A stretch of 64,000 bases of DNA from Tistrella mobilis (lineage in GTDB: Bacteria > Pseudomonadota > Alphaproteobacteria > Tistrellales > Tistrellaceae). The position numbers were made by a program, and so were the translations under genes. Position 1 is the stretch's first letter. Every line of letters starts with the position of its first letter. Of this stretch, positions 1 to 8,650 are shown one piece after another. The DNA lies in assembly GCF_039634785.1 (NCBI RefSeq), contig NZ_JBBIAB010000007.1, positions 124,001 through 188,000 of the forward strand, in the 5' to 3' direction. The notes beneath the pieces were generated by a model. That model made no database searches. It was not told the origin of the DNA and was given only the letters and a program-made list of their open reading frames with translations.

Positions 1-906
1 AGCTATCTGGGCGGCGCCCCCCGCACCAAGCCCCTGCGCCTGCTGCTTTTCCTGATGTTCGACCATATCGGCGGCATCAACACCATCTTCTCGAGCCTGG
101 CCCAGGGCACGACCCTGGTGCTGCCCGCGGAGCGCACGCCCCTGGCGGTTGCCGGCGCCATCGCCCGGCACCGGGTCCAGGTGCTGCCCGCCTCGCCCAC
201 CTTCCTCAATCTCATGCTGATGAGCGGCGCGATCGAGGCCCACGACCTCTCGACGCTGCGGATGATCACCTACGGCACCGAGCCGATGCCCGAAGGGCTG
301 CTCGGCCTGCTGCGCAGCCGTCTGCCCCGCGCCCGGCTGCTCCAGACCTTCGGCACCTCTGAAACCGGCATCGTCTCCACCGTCAGCCGGGCTTCGACCA
401 GCCTGGCCATGCGCTTCGACGACGAGGCGGTCGAGCATCGCATCGTCGATGGCGAGCTGTGGCTGCGCAGCCGGCGACGGATCGTCGGCTATCTCAACCA
501 CCCGATGGATGCCTTCACCGATGACGGCTGGTTCCGGACCGGCGATCTGGTCGAGGAAACGCCCGACGGCTTCCTGAAAGTGAAGGGGCGCGCCAAGGAG
601 ATCATCAATGTCGGCGGCGAGAAGGTGTTCCCGGCCGAGGTCGAAGGCGTGCTGATGGCCTCGGGCCTGGTCGCCGACTGCAAGGTTTTCGGCCAGCCCA
701 ACGCCATCACCGGTCAGGCGGTGATGGCCGAGATCGTGCCCGCCCCCGACGCGGTGCCCGCCGATCCCGCCGCCCTGGTGAAGGCGGTCAAGGCCCATGC
801 CCGCGAGCGGCTCGACCCGTTCAAGGTGCCGGTCCGGGTGAAGATCGTGACCGACATCCCCTATTCGGCCCGGTTCAAGAAGCTCATCTCGCGGGAGGCG
901 TCATGA
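1..906 (+). CDS. ANL-superfamily acyl/aryl ligase (5' end outside window)
   Basis: The reading frame is open from base 1, so the gene starts upstream; 301 C-terminal residues are visible. They show the ANL adenylate-forming core: QTFGTSETG (visible residues 115-123, motif A5), WFRTGDL (motif A7, around 178-183), GRAKEIINVGGEKVFP (A8 hinge) and RFKK near the C-terminus with the A10 lysine. The family activates a carboxylic acid as an acyl-AMP and transfers it to CoA or a carrier-protein thiol. The N-terminal half, with the P-loop, cannot be checked. The stop overlaps the next start in an ATGA junction. A free carrier protein and a peptide synthetase lie downstream on the same strand, so loading of that carrier is the likely job (inference). 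Confidence 0.88.
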   Translation, partial: SYLGGAPRTKPLRLLLFLMFDHIGGINTIFSSLAQGTTLVLPAERTPLAVAGAIARHRVQVLPASPTFLNLMLMSGAIEAHDLSTLRMITYGTEPMPEGLLGLLRSRLPRARLLQTFGTSETGIVSTVSRASTSLAMRFDDEAVEHRIVDGELWLRSRRRIVGYLNHPMDAFTDDGWFRTGDLVEETPDGFLKVKGRAKEIINVGGEKVFPAEVEGVLMASGLVADCKVFGQPNAITGQAVMAEIVPAPDAVPADPAALVKAVKAHARERLDPFKVPVRVKIVTDIPYSARFKKLISREAS

Positions 907-1583
907 CGGATCTGGTCATCTTCGGGTCGGGCGGTTTCGCCCGGGAAGTCGCGGCCTATGCCGCCGATGCCGGCTTCACGCTGCGTGGCTTCCTCGACCT
1001 GTCCCGCACGGCCTGGGAAGAGCACGGTGCACCGGCCCCCGCCTGGCTGGGGCGGCCCGAGGATTATCAGCCGGCCCCGGGCGAGGTCTTCGCGCTCGGC
1101 ATGGCCGAGATCGCGGTGCGCACCGAGCTGATCGCCCGCTGGTTCGACGACGCCGGCTGGCCCGCCGCCACCATCATCCATCCGACCGCAACCGTCATGC
1201 CGGGTGCGGAGATCGGCCCGGGCACGGTGCTCGGGCCCCGGGTCCATATCGGCGTCAACGCCCGGCCCGGGCCCTTCACGGTGATGAATTACGGCTGTTC
1301 CTTCGGCCATGACGGCGTCTCGGGCCGCAACAACGTGTTCTCGTCGGGGGTGCAGCTTGCGGGCTATGTCACGCTCGGCGCCAACAACTTCTTCGGCATC
1401 GCCGCCTCGGTTCAGCCGCGGCTGACGCTGGGCGACGGCAACCGCATCCAGGCCGGCGTATCGGTCGCGGCCAATGTTTCGTCCGGTGCCTTCGTCTTCC
1501 GCAAGGACCAGCCCAAGACCGCCTTCCTGTTCGCCCCCCAAGCTGCCACGCCCACCCCGTCCAACGAGGTCACGACCCCATGA
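903..1583 (+). CDS. NeuD/PglD-like left-handed beta-helix acyltransferase
   Basis: This 226-residue protein has the two-part layout of NeuD/PglD sugar O- or N-acyltransferases. An N-terminal Rossmann-like segment opens with LVIFGSGGFAREVAAYA. From about residue 95 hexapeptide-type repeats follow (IHPTATVMPGAEIGPGTVLG and similar). His136 in CSFGHDG sits where the catalytic base of this family is expected. It is coupled at both ends: its start overlaps the ligase stop, and its stop overlaps the halogenase start. Relatives take acetyl-CoA or carrier-bound acyl groups. With a ligase and a free ACP in the same operon, it may transfer the ACP-bound acyl group to an amine or hydroxyl (inference; acceptor unknown). 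Confidence 0.8.
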   Translation: MTDLVIFGSGGFAREVAAYAADAGFTLRGFLDLSRTAWEEHGAPAPAWLGRPEDYQPAPGEVFALGMAEIAVRTELIARWFDDAGWPAATIIHPTATVMPGAEIGPGTVLGPRVHIGVNARPGPFTVMNYGCSFGHDGVSGRNNVFSSGVQLAGYVTLGANNFFGIAASVQPRLTLGDGNRIQAGVSVAANVSSGAFVFRKDQPKTAFLFAPQAATPTPSNEVTTP

Positions 1584-3304
1584 GCGATCCCGTGCTGATC
1601 ATCGGTGCCGGCCCGGCCGGCTGCGTTGCCGCCCTCACCCTGCGTCGCCGCGGTCGCGACGTCGTCCTGCTCGAACGTGCGACCGAACCCGCCTACAAGA
1701 TCGGCGAAAGCCTGCTGCCCGGCACGCTGTCGCTGCTCGACCGGCTGGGGCTGATGGACCGGATCATGGAACGCGGCTTCGTGCGCAAGCCCTCGGCCAC
1801 CTTCGTCTGGGGGCTGGGGCAGGCGCCCTGGACCTTCTCCTTCGCCACCCCGCGGCCCGAGCCCTGGATCTACGATCACGCGATCCAGGTCTACCGCCAG
1901 GAATTCGACGGCCTGCTGCTGGATGCCGCCCGCGATGCCGGCGTCGACATCCGCATGGGCCATGCGGTCGCCTCGGTCGATTACGACCATGGCGACGGCG
2001 TGCTGGTCCGCGCAAGGCGGGTGGCCGACGATGCCGAGGTGGTGCTGCCCGGATCCTATGTCGTCGATGCCACCGGTCAGAACGGGCTGATCGCCCGCGA
2101 GCTGGGGCTCAGGCGGTATGACGAGTTCTACCGCTCCCTCGCAGTCTGGAACTACTACCCCTCGATCCGCAAATTCACCGGCGACCTGGACGGCACCACC
2201 TTCTCGATCACCTTCGAAAAGGGCTGGGTGTGGATGATCCCGCTCAAGGACGGCACCTATTCCGTGGGCGCGGTGGTCGATGTCGACAATGCCGCCGAGA
2301 TCAACGCCCGCGGCCGCCAGGCCTTCCTGGAAGACTGCCTGCGCGCCGCGCCGGAGGTTGCCTCCATCGTCGATCTGGACGATCCCCGCGCCGAGGCACG
2401 GATCATCCGCGAGTGGTCGTACAATGCCGAGCGCATGTCGATGGGCCGGGCCTTTCTGGCCGGCGACAGCGCCTGCTTCACCGACCCGCTGTTCTCGCAG
2501 GGCGTGCATCTCGCCACCCAGTCGGGTGTCTATGCCGGGGCTGCGATCGACTTCCTGATCGACCATCCCGACCGGGCCGATGATGTCCATGCCTGGTATG
2601 ACGCCGCCTATCGCGAGAGCTATTCGCAGTATCACGAGTTCCTGGCCTCGTTCTACAGCTATGCCTCGGAAGTCATGCCGGCCTCGAGCTTCTGGTCGAA
2701 GCGCCGGGTGCAGGGGCTGGAAGACAAGCGCTTCTCGGACAAGACCTGGTTCGCCCGCCTGACCGGCCAGGCCGAAGAGACGGACGAGGACGAGCTGCTG
2801 CGCAAATTCGTCAACCGCTCCGGCAACATGATCAGCCTGGGCCAGCATCTGCGCACCGAACTCACAGACGACTTCACCGAAGAGGAACTCGCCGCCAAGC
2901 GGGTGCAGTGGATCGGGACGCTGACCCGCAATCTGAACGCGATCAAACGGTTCGAATGGACCGGCGGCGAGGTCTCGCTGGTGCCGACCTTCAAGGTCGA
3001 CCCGATGGATTTCAGCCTGGTCGAGCGTCAGCTTGTCGCCGACGGACGCGGCCGCCGGATGATGAAATACGCCATGACCGAAGCCCATCGCGACGTGCTG
3101 GCGGGGCTCTCGCACGAGACGGTCGGCTATCGCGAACTGGTCAAGCGGCTGAAGCAGGCCGATGACGGCCCCGACCTGTCGTCACAGATCGTGATCCGCC
3201 TGATCGAGGCCGGGATGCTGAAAGGCTATGACCGCGACGACCAGCCGGTCGAGATCCAGCACCGGCTGCGCTTCGACGGTGTCGGCGCGGAATACGAGGT
3301 CTGA
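1580..3304 (+). CDS. Flavin-dependent halogenase
   Basis: The 574-residue protein carries the diagnostic halogenase signatures: the FAD-binding IGAGPAG near the N-terminus, WVWMIP at residues 216-221 (WxWxIP motif, which separates halogenases from monooxygenases), Lys70 within GFVRKPSATFVWG (position of the catalytic lysine), and FTDPLFSQG at 300-308 (Fx2Px2SxG). It looks closest to the phenol/pyrrole or aliphatic-type enzymes (PltA, CndH, CmlS class) rather than free-tryptophan halogenases (by eye). Many members of that class act on carrier-bound substrates, which fits the ACP and PCP encoded downstream. About 200 residues lie beyond the catalytic core; they are acidic/helical and unassigned. 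It needs a flavin reductase, and none is visible here. The start overlaps the previous stop (ATGA). Confidence 0.88.
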   Translation: MSDPVLIIGAGPAGCVAALTLRRRGRDVVLLERATEPAYKIGESLLPGTLSLLDRLGLMDRIMERGFVRKPSATFVWGLGQAPWTFSFATPRPEPWIYDHAIQVYRQEFDGLLLDAARDAGVDIRMGHAVASVDYDHGDGVLVRARRVADDAEVVLPGSYVVDATGQNGLIARELGLRRYDEFYRSLAVWNYYPSIRKFTGDLDGTTFSITFEKGWVWMIPLKDGTYSVGAVVDVDNAAEINARGRQAFLEDCLRAAPEVASIVDLDDPRAEARIIREWSYNAERMSMGRAFLAGDSACFTDPLFSQGVHLATQSGVYAGAAIDFLIDHPDRADDVHAWYDAAYRESYSQYHEFLASFYSYASEVMPASSFWSKRRVQGLEDKRFSDKTWFARLTGQAEETDEDELLRKFVNRSGNMISLGQHLRTELTDDFTEEELAAKRVQWIGTLTRNLNAIKRFEWTGGEVSLVPTFKVDPMDFSLVERQLVADGRGRRMMKYAMTEAHRDVLAGLSHETVGYRELVKRLKQADDGPDLSSQIVIRLIEAGMLKGYDRDDQPVEIQHRLRFDGVGAEYEV

Positions 3305-3324
3305 GCGTCGAGGCAGGAGACCCC

Positions 3325-3873
3325 ATGGTGACCCCAACCGTTCTGATCGTGCCGGGGCTGGGCGGATCCGGCCCCGACCATTGGCAAAGCCTGTGGCTGG
3401 ACGAAAACCCCGCCTGGCGGCGGGTGGAACAGCGCGACTGGGACCGCCCGGTCGCGTCGGAATGGCTTGCGGCGCTGGACGAGGCGGTGGCGCTGGCACC
3501 CGGCCCGGTGGTGCTGGTGGCGCACAGCCTGTCCTGTGCGCTGGTGGTGCGCTGGGCGGAAACCTCCGCCCGCGCCGGCCGGGTGACGGGCGCTCTGCTC
3601 GTCTCTCCGGCCGATGTCGACAGCCCCGACCACACGCCGGAAGAGGCCCGGGTCTTCGCCCCGATGCCGACCCTGGTCCTGCCCTTCCGCACCCTGGTGG
3701 TGGCGAGCGACGACGATCCTTACGTCGCGCCCGAGCGGGCCGCCGGCTTCGCAGCCGCCTGGGGCGCCGATCTCACCCTCATCCCCGGCGCCGGCCACAT
3801 CAATGCCGATTCGGGCTTCGGCCCCTGGCCGCTTGGCCAGGATCTCTTGAGAGAATTGATGGAGGATTTCTGA
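3325..3873 (+). CDS. RBBP9/YdeN-type serine hydrolase
   Basis: A 182-residue compact alpha/beta hydrolase of the RBBP9/YdeN family. The triad is visible: Ser68 in VAHSLSC, an aspartate in SDDDPY (128-133) and His158 in GAGHIN. The start follows an AGGAGA ribosome-binding site in the 20-base gap after the halogenase, so it belongs to the same operon. The family has broad small esterase/amidase activity. In this setting it could act as an editing or tailoring hydrolase for carrier-bound or esterified intermediates, but nothing in the sequence fixes the substrate. Confidence 0.82.
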   Translation: MVTPTVLIVPGLGGSGPDHWQSLWLDENPAWRRVEQRDWDRPVASEWLAALDEAVALAPGPVVLVAHSLSCALVVRWAETSARAGRVTGALLVSPADVDSPDHTPEEARVFAPMPTLVLPFRTLVVASDDDPYVAPERAAGFAAAWGADLTLIPGAGHINADSGFGPWPLGQDLLRELMEDF

Positions 3874-3983
3874 GCGGCCCGGTACCTCACCCTCTTCCCC
3901 CGCCGCCCGCGGCGCCCCCGCAGATTCCGTCCCCCCGCGCATTCCCTCAACGGGCGCAGATGCCCCGTCCGGGAGGCAGCCCC

Positions 3984-6900
3984 ATGCTGCATCACCTCAA
4001 CCTCGCCCAGCGCGACATATTCTTCGATCGCACGCTCAACCCCGACCGGCTCTATCTGGTCGGGGGCGAGATGCAGGTGGACGGCGCCTTCGACGATCGG
4101 GCGGCGGCGGCCGCCTATCGGGCGGTCATGCGCGACGTGGCGGCCATGCGGGCGCGGCTGGTGCTGCAGGATCATCAGCCGATGCTGGCGGTGGCCCCGC
4201 CCGACGACGCCGGCCCCATCCCCGTGCGGCTGGAAGATTTCAGCACCGACGCCGAACCCGGGATGAGCGTCGCCGCCCGGGCAGCCGCCCTCTGGGCCGA
4301 GCCGATCCGTCCCGAGGACGGCCGGGTCATGCACGACATGTGGATCCTGAAGGCGGCCCACGACCGGCGGACCATTCTGTTCCGCTGCCATCATCTGATC
4401 GTCGACGGCTGGGCCGGGCTCGCGCTCTTCGATCGTTTCCGCCGGGCCTATGACACGATCCTGGCCGGCGGGACACCGCCGCCCGACCCCGCGCCGCTGC
4501 CCGATCCGGCCGCCGAACATGCCTGGGTCCAAGGCCCGAAAGCGGCCGAAGACAGCGCCTTCTGGGCGCGCGAGCTGGGCGATCTGCCCGCCCGGGCCTT
4601 TCTGCGCCGCCCGCCCTTCGGGCCGTCGCTCAAGGCCCGGATCACCCGCGACCGGGCGGCCTTTGCCCGGATCGAGGCGGTCGCCGCCGCGGCCGGCGTT
4701 CCCCTGCCGGCCCTGCTGCTCACCCTGTTCGCGACCCTGGTCCACGAATTGACCGGCCGGGCGACGATGATCGTCGCCACCCCGGTCCGCAACCGGATGA
4801 TCGCGGCCGAACGCGCGGCCATCGCCCCCTTCGTTCGGCTGATGCCGCTTGGCCTGCAGATCGACCCGGCCGGACGGCTGGGCGAGGCCGCAGCCGCGGT
4901 TCAGGCGGCGATGCGCCGTGGCTTCCGCCATCAGCGCCTGCCCATGGGCGCGATCGGCAAGGCGCTCGGCCGCAGGCCCGGGGCCGGCGATGCCATGCTC
5001 GGCGATGTGCTGTTCTCCTTCGAGACCCGGCCGGCCACACAGGGCTTCGCCGGCTGCCGCACCCTGCTCCACCCGGTCAGTCACGAGGGCGACAAATACG
5101 CCCTCGCCCTGCATGTCCGCGATCTGGGCGGCGAGGGGCCGGTCGATTTCGATCTGGCACTGGATGCCGCGCATTGGGGCCCGCTGGGCGCGGCACCGGT
5201 GGTGGACCGGCTGGGGCCGATGCTGGAGGCGCTGGAGCGGGCGACCCCGGACACGCCGCTGGCACACCTGATCCCGCCCATGCCCGCGGCCGAACGGGCC
5301 CTGATCGCGCGGGTGAACGATACGGCCCGGCCATTGCCGGGGCGGGCCGGCGGCGCCGCGAGCGTCGTGGAGCTGATCCGCGACACCGCGCGTCTCAGAT
5401 CTGCCGACCCCGCCCTGGTGACCGCGGCGGGAGAGGTCACGAGCTTCGCCGCCCTCGACCTCTGGTCCGACAGGGTCGCCCGGGCCCTGATCGCCCGCGG
5501 GGCCGGCCCCGGGCGGATCGTGGGCGTGATGATCGACCGACGGCCCGCGATGATTGCGGCGGTTCTGGGCGTTCTCAAATCCGGGGCGGCCTTCCTGCCG
5601 CTCGACCCCGCCCTGCCGGCGGCACGGCTGGCCGAACTGGCCGCGGATGGCGGGGCGATCACCGTGATCACCTGCCGGGACTTCGCGACCATCGCGACGG
5701 GCCGGCCGCTGCTGGTGATGGATGACGCAGGCGCGCTCGACGCACCCGAGGTGGCGCTGCCGGCCCCGGCTCCCGACCATCTGGCCTATCTGCTCTATAC
5801 CTCCGGCACCACCGGGCGGCCGAAGGGGGTGATGGTCGACCATGCCGCCCTGCTCAACCGGCTGGTCTGGCAATGGCATGCCCTGGGCCACCGGCACCAC
5901 GAGCCGATCCTGCACCGCACGACCGCCAGCTTCGACGTCTCGGTCTGGGAGATGCTGATGCCCCCGGCCATGGGCGCGCCCATGGTGCTCTGCCCGGCGG
6001 TGACCGCCCATGACCCGCAGGCGCTGGCCCGGTTGATCGAGGCGCGGGGCGTCGCCTGCCTGCATTTCGTGCCCGGCGCCCTGGATGCCATGCTGGCCGG
6101 CCTGCCCGCCACCGACGACGAGCGCCTGTCGCGGCTGCGGCTGATCGTGACCAGCGGCGAGGCCTTGAGGGCCGAAACGGTGCGCCGGGTCGCGGCCCGC
6201 TGGCCGGGTGTCCGGATCGTCAATCTCTACGGGCCGACCGAGGCCGCAATCGACGTCGCCCGCCATGATGCCGATCCCGAAGAGACGGTGGTGCCGATCG
6301 GCCGGCCGGTCTGGAACACGCAGCTGCTGGTGGTCGATCCCGACACCCTGCAACCGGTTGCGGTGGGCCGGCCCGGAGAGCTGGTGATCGGCGGCGTTCA
6401 GCTCGCCCGCGGCTATCTGGGCCGCCCGGAGCTGTCGGCCGAACGCTTTCCCGAAGATCCGGCAAGCCCGGGGGCGCGGCTCTATCGCACCGGCGACGAG
6501 GCGCTGCTGACGCCGGACGGCGTGTTTCTTTATCTGGGCCGCCGGGATGATCAGGTGAAGATCGATGGTGCGCGGGTGGAGCCGGGCGAGGTCGCGGCAC
6601 GCCTGGCCGGCCATCCCGCCGTGCAGGAGGCGGCCGTCCGGGCCGTCGCCGGCCCCCGCGGCCCAAGGCTGGCCGGCTGGTATGTCGGCGAGGGCGTCTC
6701 CCCGGCCGAGCTGCGGAGCTGGGCCGCCGGGCGCCTGCCCGGCTGGATGGTCCCCGCCGTGCTCACCCGCCTGGACCAGCTGCCACGCCGGCCCAACGGC
6801 AAGCTGGATGCCGCAGCCCTGCCGGCGCCGGCCCTTGCCGAGGGGCCGGTCCGCACCGCCCCGGCGACAGCCCTTGAAGCCGCCATCGCCGGCGCCTTCG

Positions 6901-7838
6901 CCCGGGTGCTGGACGGGGTGACCGTGGACGCCGCCACCGACTTCTTCCTGGCCGGCGGGCATTCGCTGACCGCGCTCCGGCTCACCGGCGAGATCCGGGC
7001 GGCGACCGGTCTCGAGACGGACCTGAAGCAGCTGTTCCTCAACCCGACGCCGCGGCTGCTGGCAGCGGCGCTGGATCAGGCCCGCATCGCCGCCGGCGAT
7101 CACGAGGATGACGGGCCGCTGCCGCTGTTCCGGCCAGCGACGGGGCAGCCAGGGACGGGGCGAACGGCACCGGTCTTCCTGATCCCGCCGGTCGCCGGAG
7201 AGCCGGCCATTTTCCTCGATCTTGCAGCGCGGCTCGGCCGGACCGCCTGGGGGCTGCGCTTTCCGGCGCATCCGGCCGCGGGTCTGCCGGAATTCGCCCG
7301 CCATCTTGCCCGCACGGTGCTGGAGATCGCGCCCGGCGGACCCTGGCGGCTGATCGGCTATTCGCTGGGCGGCATGGCCGCCTTCGATGCCGCCCGGCTG
7401 ATCGAGGCCGAAACAGGCGGCCGGGTCGATCTGGTGCTGCTCGACACCTCGGCCGAGCCGGTGCCGATGCATCCCGATGCGGTCGCGGCCAAGTTCGACC
7501 GCGAATTCGCCCGGGCCGCGGCCGACGGCACGGATGCCATGGGCCGCCTTGCCGCCGGTCTCGGCCGGCCGGCGGTGGCACGGCTGAAGGCGCGGGTGCT
7601 GCGCAATGCCCGGGCCACCACCGGCTGGCGGGCACGCGGCGTCATCCATGGCGACATCACCATGATCACCGCCCGGCGCGACCCGGCAGAGCGCCGCCCC
7701 GAACGCTGGGCCGCCCATACCACCGGCCGCTTCCGGCTGATCGGGCTGGATGCCGGCCATTTCGATCTGCTGTCGGACCGGATGATGCCGGATCTGGTCC
7801 GGGCGCTGGCGCCAGCCCCCGAACCGGTCCCCGCCTGA
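3984..7838 (+). CDS. Nonribosomal peptide synthetase module, C-A-PCP-TE (EntF-like, serine-type A domain)
   Basis: The 1284-residue start chosen here is preceded by GGGAGG eight bases upstream; an in-frame ATG 24 bases earlier is possible. Domains: condensation (about 1-430; HHLIVDG at 136-142), adenylation (about 455-935; YTSGTTGRPKG at 605-615, FDVSVWE at 650-656, LYGPTEAAID at 748-757, PNGKLD with the A10 lysine), carrier (AGGHS, Ser994) and thioesterase (GYSLGG, Ser1127; His1259). The eye-aligned Stachelhaus pocket reads D-V-W-H-V-S-L-I-D, which resembles the known serine code, so L-serine is the predicted building block. This is the EntF layout, a single terminating module that condenses an acyl starter with serine and releases it by ester or lactone formation. 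No siderophore genes are visible, so an acyl-serine or serine-lactone product is inference. Confidence 0.9.
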   Translation: MLHHLNLAQRDIFFDRTLNPDRLYLVGGEMQVDGAFDDRAAAAAYRAVMRDVAAMRARLVLQDHQPMLAVAPPDDAGPIPVRLEDFSTDAEPGMSVAARAAALWAEPIRPEDGRVMHDMWILKAAHDRRTILFRCHHLIVDGWAGLALFDRFRRAYDTILAGGTPPPDPAPLPDPAAEHAWVQGPKAAEDSAFWARELGDLPARAFLRRPPFGPSLKARITRDRAAFARIEAVAAAAGVPLPALLLTLFATLVHELTGRATMIVATPVRNRMIAAERAAIAPFVRLMPLGLQIDPAGRLGEAAAAVQAAMRRGFRHQRLPMGAIGKALGRRPGAGDAMLGDVLFSFETRPATQGFAGCRTLLHPVSHEGDKYALALHVRDLGGEGPVDFDLALDAAHWGPLGAAPVVDRLGPMLEALERATPDTPLAHLIPPMPAAERALIARVNDTARPLPGRAGGAASVVELIRDTARLRSADPALVTAAGEVTSFAALDLWSDRVARALIARGAGPGRIVGVMIDRRPAMIAAVLGVLKSGAAFLPLDPALPAARLAELAADGGAITVITCRDFATIATGRPLLVMDDAGALDAPEVALPAPAPDHLAYLLYTSGTTGRPKGVMVDHAALLNRLVWQWHALGHRHHEPILHRTTASFDVSVWEMLMPPAMGAPMVLCPAVTAHDPQALARLIEARGVACLHFVPGALDAMLAGLPATDDERLSRLRLIVTSGEALRAETVRRVAARWPGVRIVNLYGPTEAAIDVARHDADPEETVVPIGRPVWNTQLLVVDPDTLQPVAVGRPGELVIGGVQLARGYLGRPELSAERFPEDPASPGARLYRTGDEALLTPDGVFLYLGRRDDQVKIDGARVEPGEVAARLAGHPAVQEAAVRAVAGPRGPRLAGWYVGEGVSPAELRSWAAGRLPGWMVPAVLTRLDQLPRRPNGKLDAAALPAPALAEGPVRTAPATALEAAIAGAFARVLDGVTVDAATDFFLAGGHSLTALRLTGEIRAATGLETDLKQLFLNPTPRLLAAALDQARIAAGDHEDDGPLPLFRPATGQPGTGRTAPVFLIPPVAGEPAIFLDLAARLGRTAWGLRFPAHPAAGLPEFARHLARTVLEIAPGGPWRLIGYSLGGMAAFDAARLIEAETGGRVDLVLLDTSAEPVPMHPDAVAAKFDREFARAAADGTDAMGRLAAGLGRPAVARLKARVLRNARATTGWRARGVIHGDITMITARRDPAERRPERWAAHTTGRFRLIGLDAGHFDLLSDRMMPDLVRALAPAPEPVPA

Positions 7839-7880
7839 CCCTTCGCCACAGACCCCGCCCAAGACAGAGGAGGCCCGAAG

Positions 7881-8216
7881 ATGGCCGATGAAGCAGCAAT
7901 CCGCGACATGATCCTGGCCACCCTCGCCGAGGTGAACGAGGAACGCGAGGAACCCTTCGACCTTGCCCCGGGGCCCGCGCTCATCCTCTACGGCAGCGGC
8001 GGCGTGTTCGACAGCATGGGGCTGGTCAACTTCCTGACCACGGTCGAGGAAAAGCTCGAGGATGATTTCGGCGTCACCGTGTCACTGACCTCAGAAAAGG
8101 CCGTGTCGCGCAAGGTGAGCCCCTTTGCCAGCGTCGAGGCCCTGACCGGCTTCGTGATGGAAGAGATCGCCGAGGCCGACGGCGCCGATACCCCCCTGCA
8201 GGCGGCCGCATCTTGA
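7881..8216 (+). CDS. Free-standing acyl carrier protein
   Basis: An acidic 111-residue protein with the carrier signature GGVFDSMGLVNF; Ser45 in the DSM variant of DSL is the expected phosphopantetheine site. It is slightly longer than a housekeeping ACP, with an extended loop after the carrier serine. A strong AGAGGAGG site precedes the ATG. It lies directly after the peptide synthetase, and its stop overlaps the next start. It probably receives the acyl group from the ligase at the start of the operon, presents it to the halogenase or acyltransferase, and hands it to the condensation domain (inference). Confidence 0.85.
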   Translation: MADEAAIRDMILATLAEVNEEREEPFDLAPGPALILYGSGGVFDSMGLVNFLTTVEEKLEDDFGVTVSLTSEKAVSRKVSPFASVEALTGFVMEEIAEADGADTPLQAAAS

Positions 8217-8611
8217 ACCGCCGGGCGCTCATCCTGGGCACCGCCTCCGGCCTGCTCTATGGCGGCTGGGCGTTCTTCGCCAATCACGGCGCGGGGATGC
8301 CTGCGGGGCTCAGGGCCGCTGCGGTTCAGTTCCTGCTGAGCTTCGGCGCAACCGCCGTGCTCACGCTCGCCATGGATGCGATCCTGGCGCGACGGCTGCG
8401 GGCCGGCGCGATCGTGGCGGCGGTGGTGCCGATCAGCCTGCTGGCGGTGGTCTTTGCCACGGCACATGCCCTGGCAGGCACGCCCCATGTGCTGGCCACC
8501 ATCGCGCCCTCCTATGGCATCGGACTGGTGTTCTGTACCGTCTATGTCCGGGCCCGGCGGGCGGCGGTGGCGCGAGAGGCTTGTCCATCGCCGGCCGGGC
8601 GCCAAGTATAG
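8213..8611 (+). CDS. Small multi-pass membrane protein, unknown function
   Basis: The 132-residue frame starts with TTG, which overlaps the ACP stop (TTGA), suggesting translational coupling. It has about three or four hydrophobic segments: residues about 5-22, 33-55, 67-90 and 92-112. No catalytic motif or named family is recognised. Its position at the end of the biosynthetic gene run suggests a role in export, immunity or membrane-associated assembly, but this is guilt by association only. Confidence 0.65.
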   Translation: MNRRALILGTASGLLYGGWAFFANHGAGMPAGLRAAAVQFLLSFGATAVLTLAMDAILARRLRAGAIVAAVVPISLLAVVFATAHALAGTPHVLATIAPSYGIGLVFCTVYVRARRAAVAREACPSPAGRQV

Positions 8612-8650
8612 GAGGGCCGCCGCCCACCCGATCCGCCGGAACCGGAGCCG

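Noticed and set aside
3720..7862. 1380-codon open frame antisense to the peptide synthetase
   Set aside because: A shadow frame of GC-rich coding DNA; the sense strand has complete C, A, PCP and TE motifs, and the antisense product is Gly/Arg/Pro-rich with no domain.
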